Shown here in pieces: positions 1 through 5,337 of a stretch of 5,337 nucleotides of DNA. Origin of the DNA: Burkholderiaceae bacterium (lineage in GTDB: Bacteria; Pseudomonadota; Gammaproteobacteria; Burkholderiales; Burkholderiaceae_F). The stretch covers positions 1 to 5,337 of the forward strand of contig JACCYC010000018.1 of the NCBI GenBank assembly GCA_013696665.1. The letters are read 5' to 3'. The notes under the pieces are model-generated. The model was not told where the DNA came from. It saw only the letters and a program-made list of their open reading frames with translations, and searched no databases. The position numbers and the translations under genes are program-made. Positions within the stretch are counted from its first letter, which is position 1. Each line of letters begins with the position of its first letter.

Positions 1-815
1 TCGGCACGGTCAGTCTGGAAGAGCTGCGCCAGAAATACCCGACACCGCAGGTTTATCAGTTCTACTTCCACAAGGATCGCGGTCTTAATCGCGCGATGCT
101 TCAGCGGGCGAAGGAGGCTGGCGTCGAAGTCATGATGCTGACGGTTGACAGCATCACCGGTGGAAACCGTGAACGCGATCTTCGTACCGGATTTTCGATT
201 CCGTTCCGGCTCACGCTCGGTGGAATGTGGCAGTTTGCAATCAAGCCGGCGTGGGGTTTGAATTACCTGACTCACGAAAAATTCAGATTGCCGCAGCTCG
301 AGCAACACGTCGACATGAGTGGCGGCGCGATGTCGATCGGCCGCTACTTCACCGAGATGCTGGACCCCTCGATGAACTGGAACGACGTCGCCGAAATGGT
401 TCAACTGTGGGACGGCCAGTTTTGCTTGAAGGGCGTGATGTCGGTGGAAGACGCGAAGCGCGCGGTTGACATTGGGTGCACGGGAATCGTTTTGTCGAAC
501 CACGGCGGGCGACAACTCGATGGTTCGCGAGCACCGTTCGATCAGCTGGCGGAAATCGTCGACGCGGTCGGTGATCGGCTGGATGTCATGATGGATGGCG
601 GAGTGCAACGTGGGACGCACGTGCTGAAGGCGCTTGCGCTCGGCGCGAAAGCCGTGGGCTTGGGGCGCTTCTATCTGTTTCCTCTGGCGGCCGCCGGCAG
701 AGCAGGCGTCGAACGCGCGCTCGGTTTGATGCGTGCCGAGATCGAGCGCGGAATGAAATTGATGGGGTGCAGGTCGATCAGCGAACTGTCACGCGATCAG
801 CTCCGCCTCAGGTAG
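1..815 (+). CDS. FMN-dependent alpha-hydroxy-acid dehydrogenase (L-lactate/mandelate dehydrogenase type), 5'-truncated
   Basis: This enzyme family oxidises an L-2-hydroxy acid to the 2-oxo acid with FMN, passing electrons to the respiratory chain or to oxygen. The reading frame is open from base 3, so 270 residues are visible; the family is usually 350-400 residues, so roughly the first 100 lie outside. Visible signatures are a lysine in LKGV (429-431), which contacts FMN, the active-site segment LSNHGGRQLDG with catalytic His (501-503) and substrate-binding Arg (510-512), and the phosphate-binding part DGGVQRGTHVLKAL followed by GLGR. All key residues seen are intact. After GLGR comes Phe where many relatives have Pro, within GRFYLFPLAAAG; this looks like a subfamily trait. 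The gene ends with TAG and converges on the DUF4242 gene. The exact substrate (lactate, mandelate, glycolate or another) cannot be told from this part, so no symbol is given. Confidence 0.93.
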   Translation, partial: GTVSLEELRQKYPTPQVYQFYFHKDRGLNRAMLQRAKEAGVEVMMLTVDSITGGNRERDLRTGFSIPFRLTLGGMWQFAIKPAWGLNYLTHEKFRLPQLEQHVDMSGGAMSIGRYFTEMLDPSMNWNDVAEMVQLWDGQFCLKGVMSVEDAKRAVDIGCTGIVLSNHGGRQLDGSRAPFDQLAEIVDAVGDRLDVMMDGGVQRGTHVLKALALGAKAVGLGRFYLFPLAAAGRAGVERALGLMRAEIERGMKLMGCRSISELSRDQLRLR

Positions 816-832
816 TGGCAGCGTAGTCGAGC

Positions 833-864
833 GCGCCAGGCCGAACCGTCGTTCAGCGCGGCGC
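833..864. terminator. Imperfect hairpin between convergent genes, possible bidirectional terminator
   Basis: In the 61 bases between the two convergent stop codons, GCGCC (833-837) pairs with GGCGC (860-864) and GAAC (843-846) pairs with GTTC (851-854) around a CGTC loop. Two more G-C pairs (840-841 with 856-857) lie between mismatches. No T-run follows on either strand, so it does not fit a classical intrinsic terminator. The call rests on position and symmetry. Confidence 0.25.
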
Positions 865-876
865 ATTCACAACACC

Positions 877-1149
877 TTAGCTGCGATAAAAATACGGGCT
901 TAGCGTGCTAACCGGCGTGATCGTGTCGATAGGCAGGTTATTACACTCTGCTGTTTCGCGAATTGCTTCGGGTGAGGGACCGTCGTAGATGCAGAACGTC
1001 TTGCTCAGATCGTCGCTGACGTATGAGTGGACCCAGGTCACACCGCTTTTCGCGTTGTTTTCTACAACAGAGCCGCAGGCTTGCGCACCTTTCTCATCCA
1101 TCGGGATACGAAGGCCGTTGGGGAATGTTCGTTGAACCATGTAGCGCAT
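877..1149 (-). CDS. DUF4242 / SCO4226-type putative nickel-binding small protein
   Basis: This is a 90-residue cytoplasmic protein with no signal peptide or membrane segment. It matches the DUF4242 pattern end to end: MVQRTFPNGL at the start, then VTWVHSYVSDD (about 37-47), KTFCIYDGPSPEAIRE (50-65), NNLPIDTITPV and the terminal SPYFYR. A Streptomyces relative, SCO4226, is known as a small ferredoxin-fold protein that binds nickel; His41, Cys53 and Tyr55 here are candidate metal or active-site residues, but this is inference. The frame stays open upstream to an ATG at 1317, but that would overlap the end of the LuxR gene and add 56 residues unlike the family. The ATG at 1149 has GGGAG (1156-1160) six bases ahead and gives the normal family length. 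The gene lies 82 bases downstream of the LuxR regulator on the same strand. Its physiological role is unknown; metal handling or a stress response are the reasonable guesses. Confidence 0.88.
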   Translation of the reverse strand: MRYMVQRTFPNGLRIPMDEKGAQACGSVVENNAKSGVTWVHSYVSDDLSKTFCIYDGPSPEAIRETAECNNLPIDTITPVSTLSPYFYRS

Positions 1150-1155
1150 CTCTTT

Positions 1156-1160
1156 CTCCC
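1156..1160 (-). promoter_or_regulatory. Ribosome binding site of the DUF4242 gene
   Basis: On the minus strand GGGAG is followed by six bases and then ATG at 1149. This is the clearest Shine-Dalgarno sequence in the window. It decides the start of the DUF4242 gene in favour of 1149 over the upstream ATG at 1317. Confidence 0.8.
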
Positions 1161-1194
1161 GTGAAGACGGCGGAGTTGCCGACTGGCGCCACTT

Positions 1195-1256
1195 TAGGCA
1201 GAAGGCAAATGTTCTTCCACAGCAAATTTGCCTAGATTGCTGCGCTGACTTGCCTA
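1195..1256 (-). promoter_or_regulatory. Cluster of inverted and direct repeats upstream of the DUF4242 gene, candidate operator/promoter region
   Basis: A perfect 10-bp palindrome, GCAAATTTGC, sits at 1222-1231. An exact 8-bp inverted repeat, AGGCAAAT (1203-1210) and ATTTGCCT (1226-1233), has a 15-base spacer. TTGCCTA occurs at 1228-1234 and again at 1250-1256, exactly 22 bases apart, close to two helix turns. A further TAGGCA lies at 1195-1200. The elements straddle the LuxR stop codon and the start of the 82-base gap before the DUF4242 gene. This arrangement fits an operator for a dimeric regulator. I could not assign convincing -35/-10 boxes. The inverted repeat has no T-tract after it, so a terminator for the LuxR gene is less likely. 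Confidence 0.4.
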
Positions 1257-3898
1257 TTTTTCGCATGAATGCCCGCGCGCGCCGCTGCTGCCACTGCTTC
1301 GGTACGGGTCGTGACATTGAGCTTGCCGAACACTGCCTCCAAATGATGATCGACCGTGCGCACGGAGCGGCAAAGCCGCTCTGCGATCTCCGAATTTTTC
1401 AGTCCCTCGCACAATAACTTCAACACTTCGATCTCGCGCGCGGTCAACTGGTGCGGATTCGCCTTGGTGGAAGAACGTCCGCGCCTCGGCATGCGTTGAC
1501 CAGCCGCTTTCAGTTGTTGGCGAAGACGATCTGCCGACGGCTGTGCACCCAGGCGTTCGAAAATTTCCAACGCTTGCAACTGCGCGGGTCGATCACCGTC
1601 GCCGAGCGCGCGTGCTTGTTCGAACGGACATAGCAACTCTGCCCACGCTAGCGCCGCCTCGCGCCATTTTCCTGCCATCTGCAGCGCGAACGGTTGGGCA
1701 CACGGAACCGGTACATGTGATTTTTCACCGGCACGGGACAGCCAGAACGCCAGCTCGCCGGCAAACCACGGATGCTGATGCTTGAGAGCGAGTTGTAGGC
1801 CAGATCCTGCCTCTGCGGACACCGCACGCATGTCACCCCGCGCCCATGCCGCTTCCGCGCGCGCGGCGCGCACCGGAGCCAGACGCTGCAATGTCCCGCT
1901 GGCCAACGCGAGGTCGAGCGCCTCATCGAGTGTCTCGGCTGCGCCGGAGTCCCCGCGCCGAGTGCGCAGGCGCCCGAGGGCCACCAGAGCCATCACGCGA
2001 CTGGTGTTGCGCTGTGTCGTCGTTTGCTCGATCGCATCGACCGCATGCTCTGCCGCATCGTCCCAACGGCCCATATACATCTCGCACAAGGCTAACCATG
2101 CCGTTGCGTAGACGCGGTAGAAGTCGATCTCATGATGCTGCGAAAAGCTAATCGCCTGTTTCAGGAACCGCTCGGCTTCGCGCAGCTTGAACAGCTCGCC
2201 GGAACCCGACCCGAGGTTCGTGTAAATGTTGGACGCGATGTAGTGGAGCCGTTGCGCTAACGCGAGTTCAAGCGCGTGCTGCAGGTGGGCGCACGCTTGG
2301 TCGTAGTCGATGAACAACGTGGCAGCACCCAGCGTGTTGAACGCCGCTGCGACGGTTTCGCGATCATCCACTCGTTGCGCGAGTTCGATCGCGCGATTGG
2401 CCCACGCGACGGAAGCTTCGCAGTCCCTGTTGAGCATCCGCAGTTGAGCTTCGACGCGATATGCACTGGCGAGAGCGGCGCCCGGCTGCTGCGATTCGAG
2501 CAGCTCGATCGCCCTTCGGCTGGCGGTGTCGGCTTCCTGATTTCTCAACGCGAGCACGTGTACCAGCGCGAGCTTGCTTGAATTTTGAGCCTCACCAAGT
2601 GGGTTGCCCGCACGTTGGAACAACGTGCCAAGCTGCAGGCGAGCGTTGATCGCTTCGTCCAACTGGTCGGTCAGCTGGCATTCGTCGGCATAGGCGTCGA
2701 GCCAGCCGGTGCGATCGATTTGCGGTGCGTCGCGCGAGTGCTCGAGCGCCGTTTTGAGGTGCGCCGCTGCCTCGCGATGCGCGGCACGCTGTTGCGCCTC
2801 GTGCGCGGCAGCGGGAGCAAATTGCAGGACGGCCGCAGTAGCGCCCGCGCGGGTCGCATGGTGCACGATGCGCGCGAGTGACGCTCGCGGCTTATCTCCT
2901 CCTTGCAGCGCGCTCAGTATTTGGCCGTGCAATCGGCACGCGAGCGGCGCCGACAGTGCAGTTTCAATGGCGACCCGCGCAAGCTCATGCCGGAATGCCA
3001 ATGAGCCATCGGCGCTCGCCATTAGCAGGCCTGAGTTGATGCACTCCTCAATAGCGGAAGATGTGGCTGGGAGCAGCTCGTCTATTAACCACCGCTCGAT
3101 CTTTGCGGGCACCACCGAGGCAAGTTGAACGACGACTCGCGCCTCGGCGCCGAGCCGAGCGAATCGTCCGAGCACGAGATCCTGGACGCTGCGCGGCACG
3201 CCGCCGGCGCCATGCCTCAACAACTCGGTGATAAAGAACGGATTGCCTTGAGTCGTAGCGTACAGCCCGTCGGCCGAACGTAAAGCGCGCCGCGCCAGCA
3301 CTTCGACTCCGGTCGGCGAAAGGCGACTCAGATCCAACCGCGTGACGAGACTGCTGGGCAGCTCGCCCAACACTTGCCGCATCGGATGCGTGGCTCCAAC
3401 TTCATCGTCGCGATAGGAAGCGATCAACAAACAAGGCACTCGATCAACCCGGCGCCCGAGAAACTTGACCAGATCCAGCGTCGCATCGTCAGCCCAGTGC
3501 ACATCCTCGATCACGATCAGCACCGGGCGACGGCTTTCTCGAAGTTCTGCCAATACCGCTTCAAACACCACGGTACGGCTCGCGTCGCTCGCGAGCAGCG
3601 AGCCAAAGCGAACGTCGGTCGAGCGCGCAACATCATGTAGCGGCGCCAGCGGATGCGGAGTTTGCAACGCATCGCAGTTGCCCCACCAAAGGTTGGCGCC
3701 GCCACATTCGGTGGCGAGCTTTTTCAACAGGCTGGTTTTGCCGACTCCGGCCTCACCGCTCACGAAGATGGTGTGCCCAGTGCCGCCGGCGGCCGATCGC
3801 AGATGCTTTTCAAGCACGCCCATCGCCGCTTCACGCTCGATCAGATCCGGCAACGCCGTCGGTTGAACAACTGAAGTCGGGGAGGACAGACGCGCCAT
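1232..3898 (-). CDS. Large ATP-binding LuxR-family transcriptional regulator (LAL/MalT-like) with TPR region
   Basis: This is an 888-residue cytoplasmic regulator of the LAL type, in which an AAA/STAND ATPase switch controls a C-terminal DNA-binding domain. In order: Walker A GEAGVGKT at residues 48-55, Walker B VLIVIEDVHWADD at 126-138, a sensor-like SYRDDE at 161-166, and a helical winged region to about 330. A long alpha-helical stretch rich in Ala, Leu and Arg follows at about 400-700 and reads as TPR repeats, for example the segments around 495-525 and 535-565. A LuxR/GerE helix-turn-helix at 817-876 starts LTAREIEVL and carries SEIAERL and VRTVDHHL. There is no receiver domain, so it is not a classical two-component partner. 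The frame is open to an ATG at 3958, but the 20 extra residues are unlike the family; the ATG at 3898 puts the usual short leader before the ATPase domain. That start has no good Shine-Dalgarno and lies two bases after the stop of the hydrolase relic. Its inducer is unknown, and the DUF4242 gene downstream is its natural candidate target. Confidence 0.93.
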   Translation of the reverse strand: MARLSSPTSVVQPTALPDLIEREAAMGVLEKHLRSAAGGTGHTIFVSGEAGVGKTSLLKKLATECGGANLWWGNCDALQTPHPLAPLHDVARSTDVRFGSLLASDASRTVVFEAVLAELRESRRPVLIVIEDVHWADDATLDLVKFLGRRVDRVPCLLIASYRDDEVGATHPMRQVLGELPSSLVTRLDLSRLSPTGVEVLARRALRSADGLYATTQGNPFFITELLRHGAGGVPRSVQDLVLGRFARLGAEARVVVQLASVVPAKIERWLIDELLPATSSAIEECINSGLLMASADGSLAFRHELARVAIETALSAPLACRLHGQILSALQGGDKPRASLARIVHHATRAGATAAVLQFAPAAAHEAQQRAAHREAAAHLKTALEHSRDAPQIDRTGWLDAYADECQLTDQLDEAINARLQLGTLFQRAGNPLGEAQNSSKLALVHVLALRNQEADTASRRAIELLESQQPGAALASAYRVEAQLRMLNRDCEASVAWANRAIELAQRVDDRETVAAAFNTLGAATLFIDYDQACAHLQHALELALAQRLHYIASNIYTNLGSGSGELFKLREAERFLKQAISFSQHHEIDFYRVYATAWLALCEMYMGRWDDAAEHAVDAIEQTTTQRNTSRVMALVALGRLRTRRGDSGAAETLDEALDLALASGTLQRLAPVRAARAEAAWARGDMRAVSAEAGSGLQLALKHQHPWFAGELAFWLSRAGEKSHVPVPCAQPFALQMAGKWREAALAWAELLCPFEQARALGDGDRPAQLQALEIFERLGAQPSADRLRQQLKAAGQRMPRRGRSSTKANPHQLTAREIEVLKLLCEGLKNSEIAERLCRSVRTVDHHLEAVFGKLNVTTRTEAVAAAARAGIHAKNRQVSAAI

Positions 3899-3900
3899 GG

Positions 3901-4284
3901 TCAGCGGTACTTCGCCGCTACCAGAATAGATGCAGTGCTGTCCGCAAGCACCTGGCAACCGAGCACGATGTCTTCCTCGCGGCTGTCCTCGGCGAAGTCG
4001 TGGCTAATGCCGCCAAGCGACGGGATGAGAGCATCGCTGATGGAATGCACGCGGAGATGATGCCGGCATCGTGGAACTTCCGGAGCATAGATCACGCCCA
4101 GCGCACCATCGAGCCAACCACCGATAGGTTGCGTGTGGGAATGCGAGCCAATCGGCAACGCCTGCCTGGAGCCTCGAGCCACCCAGCACGTTGCCGACGC
4201 CATCGATCGCCGCATCGAGCCCGCCTCTTCGTATCGTTGTTTAAGCAAGCGCGGCGCTTGCATGTCCGTAATGCTGACGCCGAT
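3901..4284 (-). pseudogene. Decayed M20-type zinc amidohydrolase (N-carbamoyl-L-amino-acid / allantoate hydrolase family)
   Basis: A single open frame (ATG 4263 to TGA 3901, 120 residues) exists, but homology jumps between frames. In that frame are LLKQRYEEAG, then RQALPIGSHSHTQPIGG plus WLDGALGV (first metal-site region), and finally LIPSLGGISHDFAED with EEDIVLGCQVLADS (C-terminal metal His). The pieces in between are in other frames: LDAAIDGVGNVLGG at about 4180-4220, and FHDAGIISACIPSAML at about 4027-4076. One missing base near 4026-4029 would restore PSAML-FIPSLGG, a typical family string, and one near 4219-4221 would restore EEAG-LDAA. The family is about 400-420 residues. Here the N-terminal 40 or so and the central 240 or so, including the catalytic Glu pair and the lid domain, are gone. 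The Asp of the HxDT motif is also changed to His. It lies just after the cupin regulator, so it was probably the enzyme of that operon. The short protein is unlikely to be active. Confidence 0.85.
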
Positions 4285-4288
4285 CTAA

Positions 4289-4918
4289 CTACGCCTCGGC
4301 CTTGCGCCGATTGCGCGCAGGTCGCGCAGGTCGGAAAGCAGCCGCATGAATAACCACTAGTGCGGTTGCGTCGGGACCGACGCTCCAGCCTCGGTGCGGA
4401 ATGGCGGCGTCGAAATAAATACTGTCGCCTTTAGCGAGATTCCAACGCTCGTCGCCGACCTGGAAGATCACCTTGCCGCTTAAGATGAACACGAATTCCT
4501 CGCCTCCATGATCGAAGAAGACGTGTCGGTCGATCTTCGACGGGAACGTAAAGACAAATGGTTCCATCCGTTTGACCAGGCGGTCGTGCGCGAGGCTCAC
4601 ATAGTCGTAACCGAAGGCAGTGCCCCCGCGCACCACGGGCAGTCTCTCGTGCTTGCGAACAATACTGGCGCCGCCCCCGGGCTCCTGAATGTCGCCAAAA
4701 AAGCTCCCGATTCCCGTGCCAAGCGCCTGCGCGATGCGCGAGAGCGTCGCAATTGGCGGGAGCTTGCGCGAGTTCTGAATCTTCGAAAGGTAGCCTTTAG
4801 TAAGTCCAGTCGCCACGGCGAGGCGATCCAGCGTCATGCCACGCGCGGCGCGCAGAGTCTTAAGATGCTGACCGATAAGCGCGTCGCTGTCCTTCAGCTT
4901 ACGCACGCGAGGCGTCAT
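4289..4918 (-). CDS. XRE-family HTH regulator with C-terminal cupin domain
   Basis: This is a 209-residue DNA-binding regulator. Residues 13-70 form an XRE/Cro-type helix-turn-helix (IGQHLKTLRAARGMTLDRLA, then TGLTKGYLSKIQ and the IATLSRIAQALG helix). Residues 125-195 form a cupin barrel, seen in HGGEEFVFILSGKVIFQVGD and GDSIYFDAAIPHRGWS, with His and Glu residues able to bind a metal or small ligand. This architecture is common in local regulators of amine, amino-acid and small-molecule catabolism, where the cupin senses the substrate. I chose the ATG at 4918 because it overlaps the TGA of the upstream DJ-1 gene as ATGA, a sign of translational coupling. An ATG at 4957 would add 13 residues not needed for the fold; neither start has a good Shine-Dalgarno. 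The nearest gene downstream is the hydrolase relic, so part of its former regulon is probably lost. Confidence 0.92.
   Translation of the reverse strand: MTPRVRKLKDSDALIGQHLKTLRAARGMTLDRLAVATGLTKGYLSKIQNSRKLPPIATLSRIAQALGTGIGSFFGDIQEPGGGASIVRKHERLPVVRGGTAFGYDYVSLAHDRLVKRMEPFVFTFPSKIDRHVFFDHGGEEFVFILSGKVIFQVGDERWNLAKGDSIYFDAAIPHRGWSVGPDATALVVIHAAAFRPARPARNRRKAEA
4915..4918 (-). promoter_or_regulatory. ATGA stop/start overlap coupling the DJ-1 and XRE-cupin genes
   Basis: On the minus strand the ATG at 4918-4916 shares two bases with the TGA at 4917-4915. Such overlaps usually mean that one mRNA carries both genes and that the second is translated by terminating ribosomes. No good Shine-Dalgarno precedes the ATG, which fits that reading. 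Confidence 0.6.
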
Positions 4919-5337
4919 TGCACGATGACGGGCAGCGCCTCTCGATTCACTCTCCATGAGCGCGAGTATTCCATGATGCGCGCCGTCTCGCTTGCGACAT
5001 CCTCGCCAACGAGGCGCGACAGAAGGTATAGCGTCGCGTCAATTCCTAGCGTCACGCCCCCAGCCGTAATCACAGAACCACAATCGACGAGACTTGCGTC
5101 CTCGGTGACGTCGATGCGCGGATGGCGTTCGCGCATCAGCCGTGCTGGGGGCACCTCGGTGCCGGCGATCTCGCACTTGGTCGTCGCCTTGCAGCCGTCG
5201 AGTATTCCGGCCGCTGCCAGGATCATCGCCCCGGTGCATACGCCCGCGACGACACGTCCTGCGGCGTACCGACGTACAAAGTTAAGAGTTTCGCTGTTCT
5301 CGCATTGCGCGACCCAGCCGGGTCCGCCGGTAACTAT
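4915..5337 (-). CDS. DJ-1/PfpI-family protein (isonitrile hydratase-like), 5'-truncated
   Basis: The frame is open to the right edge, giving 140 visible residues; the family is usually 190-230, so the N-terminal part is missing. The nucleophile elbow GVCTGA contains the conserved Cys (codon at 5236-5238) and is followed by ILAAAGILDGCKATT. The C-terminal half has SVITAGGVTLGIDATLYLL and the helix ending ARIMEYSRSW, both typical of this group. Relatives include isonitrile hydratase, deglycase-like and chaperone-like proteins, and the N-terminal domains of some AraC regulators. No HTH follows here, so it is a stand-alone enzyme-type protein. After ATT comes Lys, where isonitrile hydratases often have His-Trp (ATTHW), so the substrate may differ. 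Its TGA overlaps the ATG of the cupin regulator. An apparent ATG at 5226 is inside the conserved domain and is not the start. Confidence 0.9.
   Translation of the reverse strand: MVTGGPGWVAQCENSETLNFVRRYAAGRVVAGVCTGAMILAAAGILDGCKATTKCEIAGTEVPPARLMRERHPRIDVTEDASLVDCGSVITAGGVTLGIDATLYLLSRLVGEDVASETARIMEYSRSWRVNREALPVIVQ

Noticed and set aside
1203..1233. Inverted repeat as intrinsic terminator of the LuxR gene
   Set aside because: The 8-bp stem is half A/T, the loop is 15 bases, and no T-run follows on the minus strand; an operator explains the repeated half-sites better.
1150..1317. N-terminal extension of the DUF4242 protein up to an ATG at 1317
   Set aside because: The added residues do not resemble the family, they overlap the 3' end of the LuxR gene in another frame, and the ATG at 1149 has a strong, well-spaced Shine-Dalgarno.
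1782..2151. Plus-strand open frames of 100 codons or more opposite the LuxR gene
   Set aside because: They are rich in Arg, Ala, Ser and Pro, show no recognisable motif, and are the usual antisense shadows of a GC-rich coding region with strong domain evidence on the other strand.
3899..3958. Longer start of the LuxR regulator at 3958
   Set aside because: The 20 extra residues come from the hydrolase relic read in another frame and look like no regulator leader; the ATG at 3898 gives the normal distance to Walker A.
4000..4353. Plus-strand frame of 117 codons across the hydrolase relic and the end of the cupin regulator
   Set aside because: It crosses a clear gene end on the other strand, has no family resemblance, and the minus strand carries the M20 motifs.
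5039..5239. Alternative minus-strand frame overlapping the DJ-1 gene
   Set aside because: It is Arg/Asp/His-rich without motifs, whereas the overlapping frame has the complete DJ-1/PfpI signature.

Overview
The window reads as chromosomal DNA of a high-GC Gram-negative proteobacterium, with G/C-rich third codon positions and long shadow frames opposite the real genes. The style of the proteins suggests Burkholderiales (Paraburkholderia-like). That assignment is inferred from protein flavour only; there is no rRNA or other marker here.

Layout: one plus-strand gene runs in from the left edge (1-815). It is the C-terminal two thirds of an FMN-dependent alpha-hydroxy-acid (lactate/mandelate-type) dehydrogenase. 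It converges, across a 61-base gap holding an imperfect hairpin, on a block of minus-strand genes that fills the rest of the window. In transcription order (right to left) these are a 5'-truncated DJ-1/PfpI-family protein (4915-5337), an XRE-type HTH plus cupin regulator joined to it by an ATGA stop/start overlap (4289-4918), the remains of an M20-type zinc-dependent amidohydrolase (3901-4284), a large ATP-binding, TPR-containing LuxR-family regulator (1232-3898), and a 90-residue DUF4242 / SCO4226-type putative nickel-binding protein (877-1149) with its own strong ribosome binding site.

The least ordinary part is 3901-4284. It looks at first like a 120-residue hypothetical gene. Read in all three frames, it contains the metal-site motifs of an N-carbamoyl-amino-acid/allantoate amidohydrolase from both ends of the protein, with the middle missing and at least three single-base-scale frameshifts. 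It is therefore a decayed gene. The last frame of the relic ends two bases before the most likely start of the big LuxR regulator, so the regulator may now depend on read-through from a dead gene.

Functionally, the right half looks like a small catabolic or detoxification operon (DJ-1 enzyme, cupin regulator, amidohydrolase) that has lost its hydrolase. The middle is a LuxR ATPase plus DUF4242 pair, whose 82-base intergenic gap carries a perfect 10-bp palindrome, an inverted repeat and direct repeats suitable for an operator. I see no RNA genes, insertion sequences, CRISPR arrays or prophage genes, and nothing that amounts to a wholly new system.
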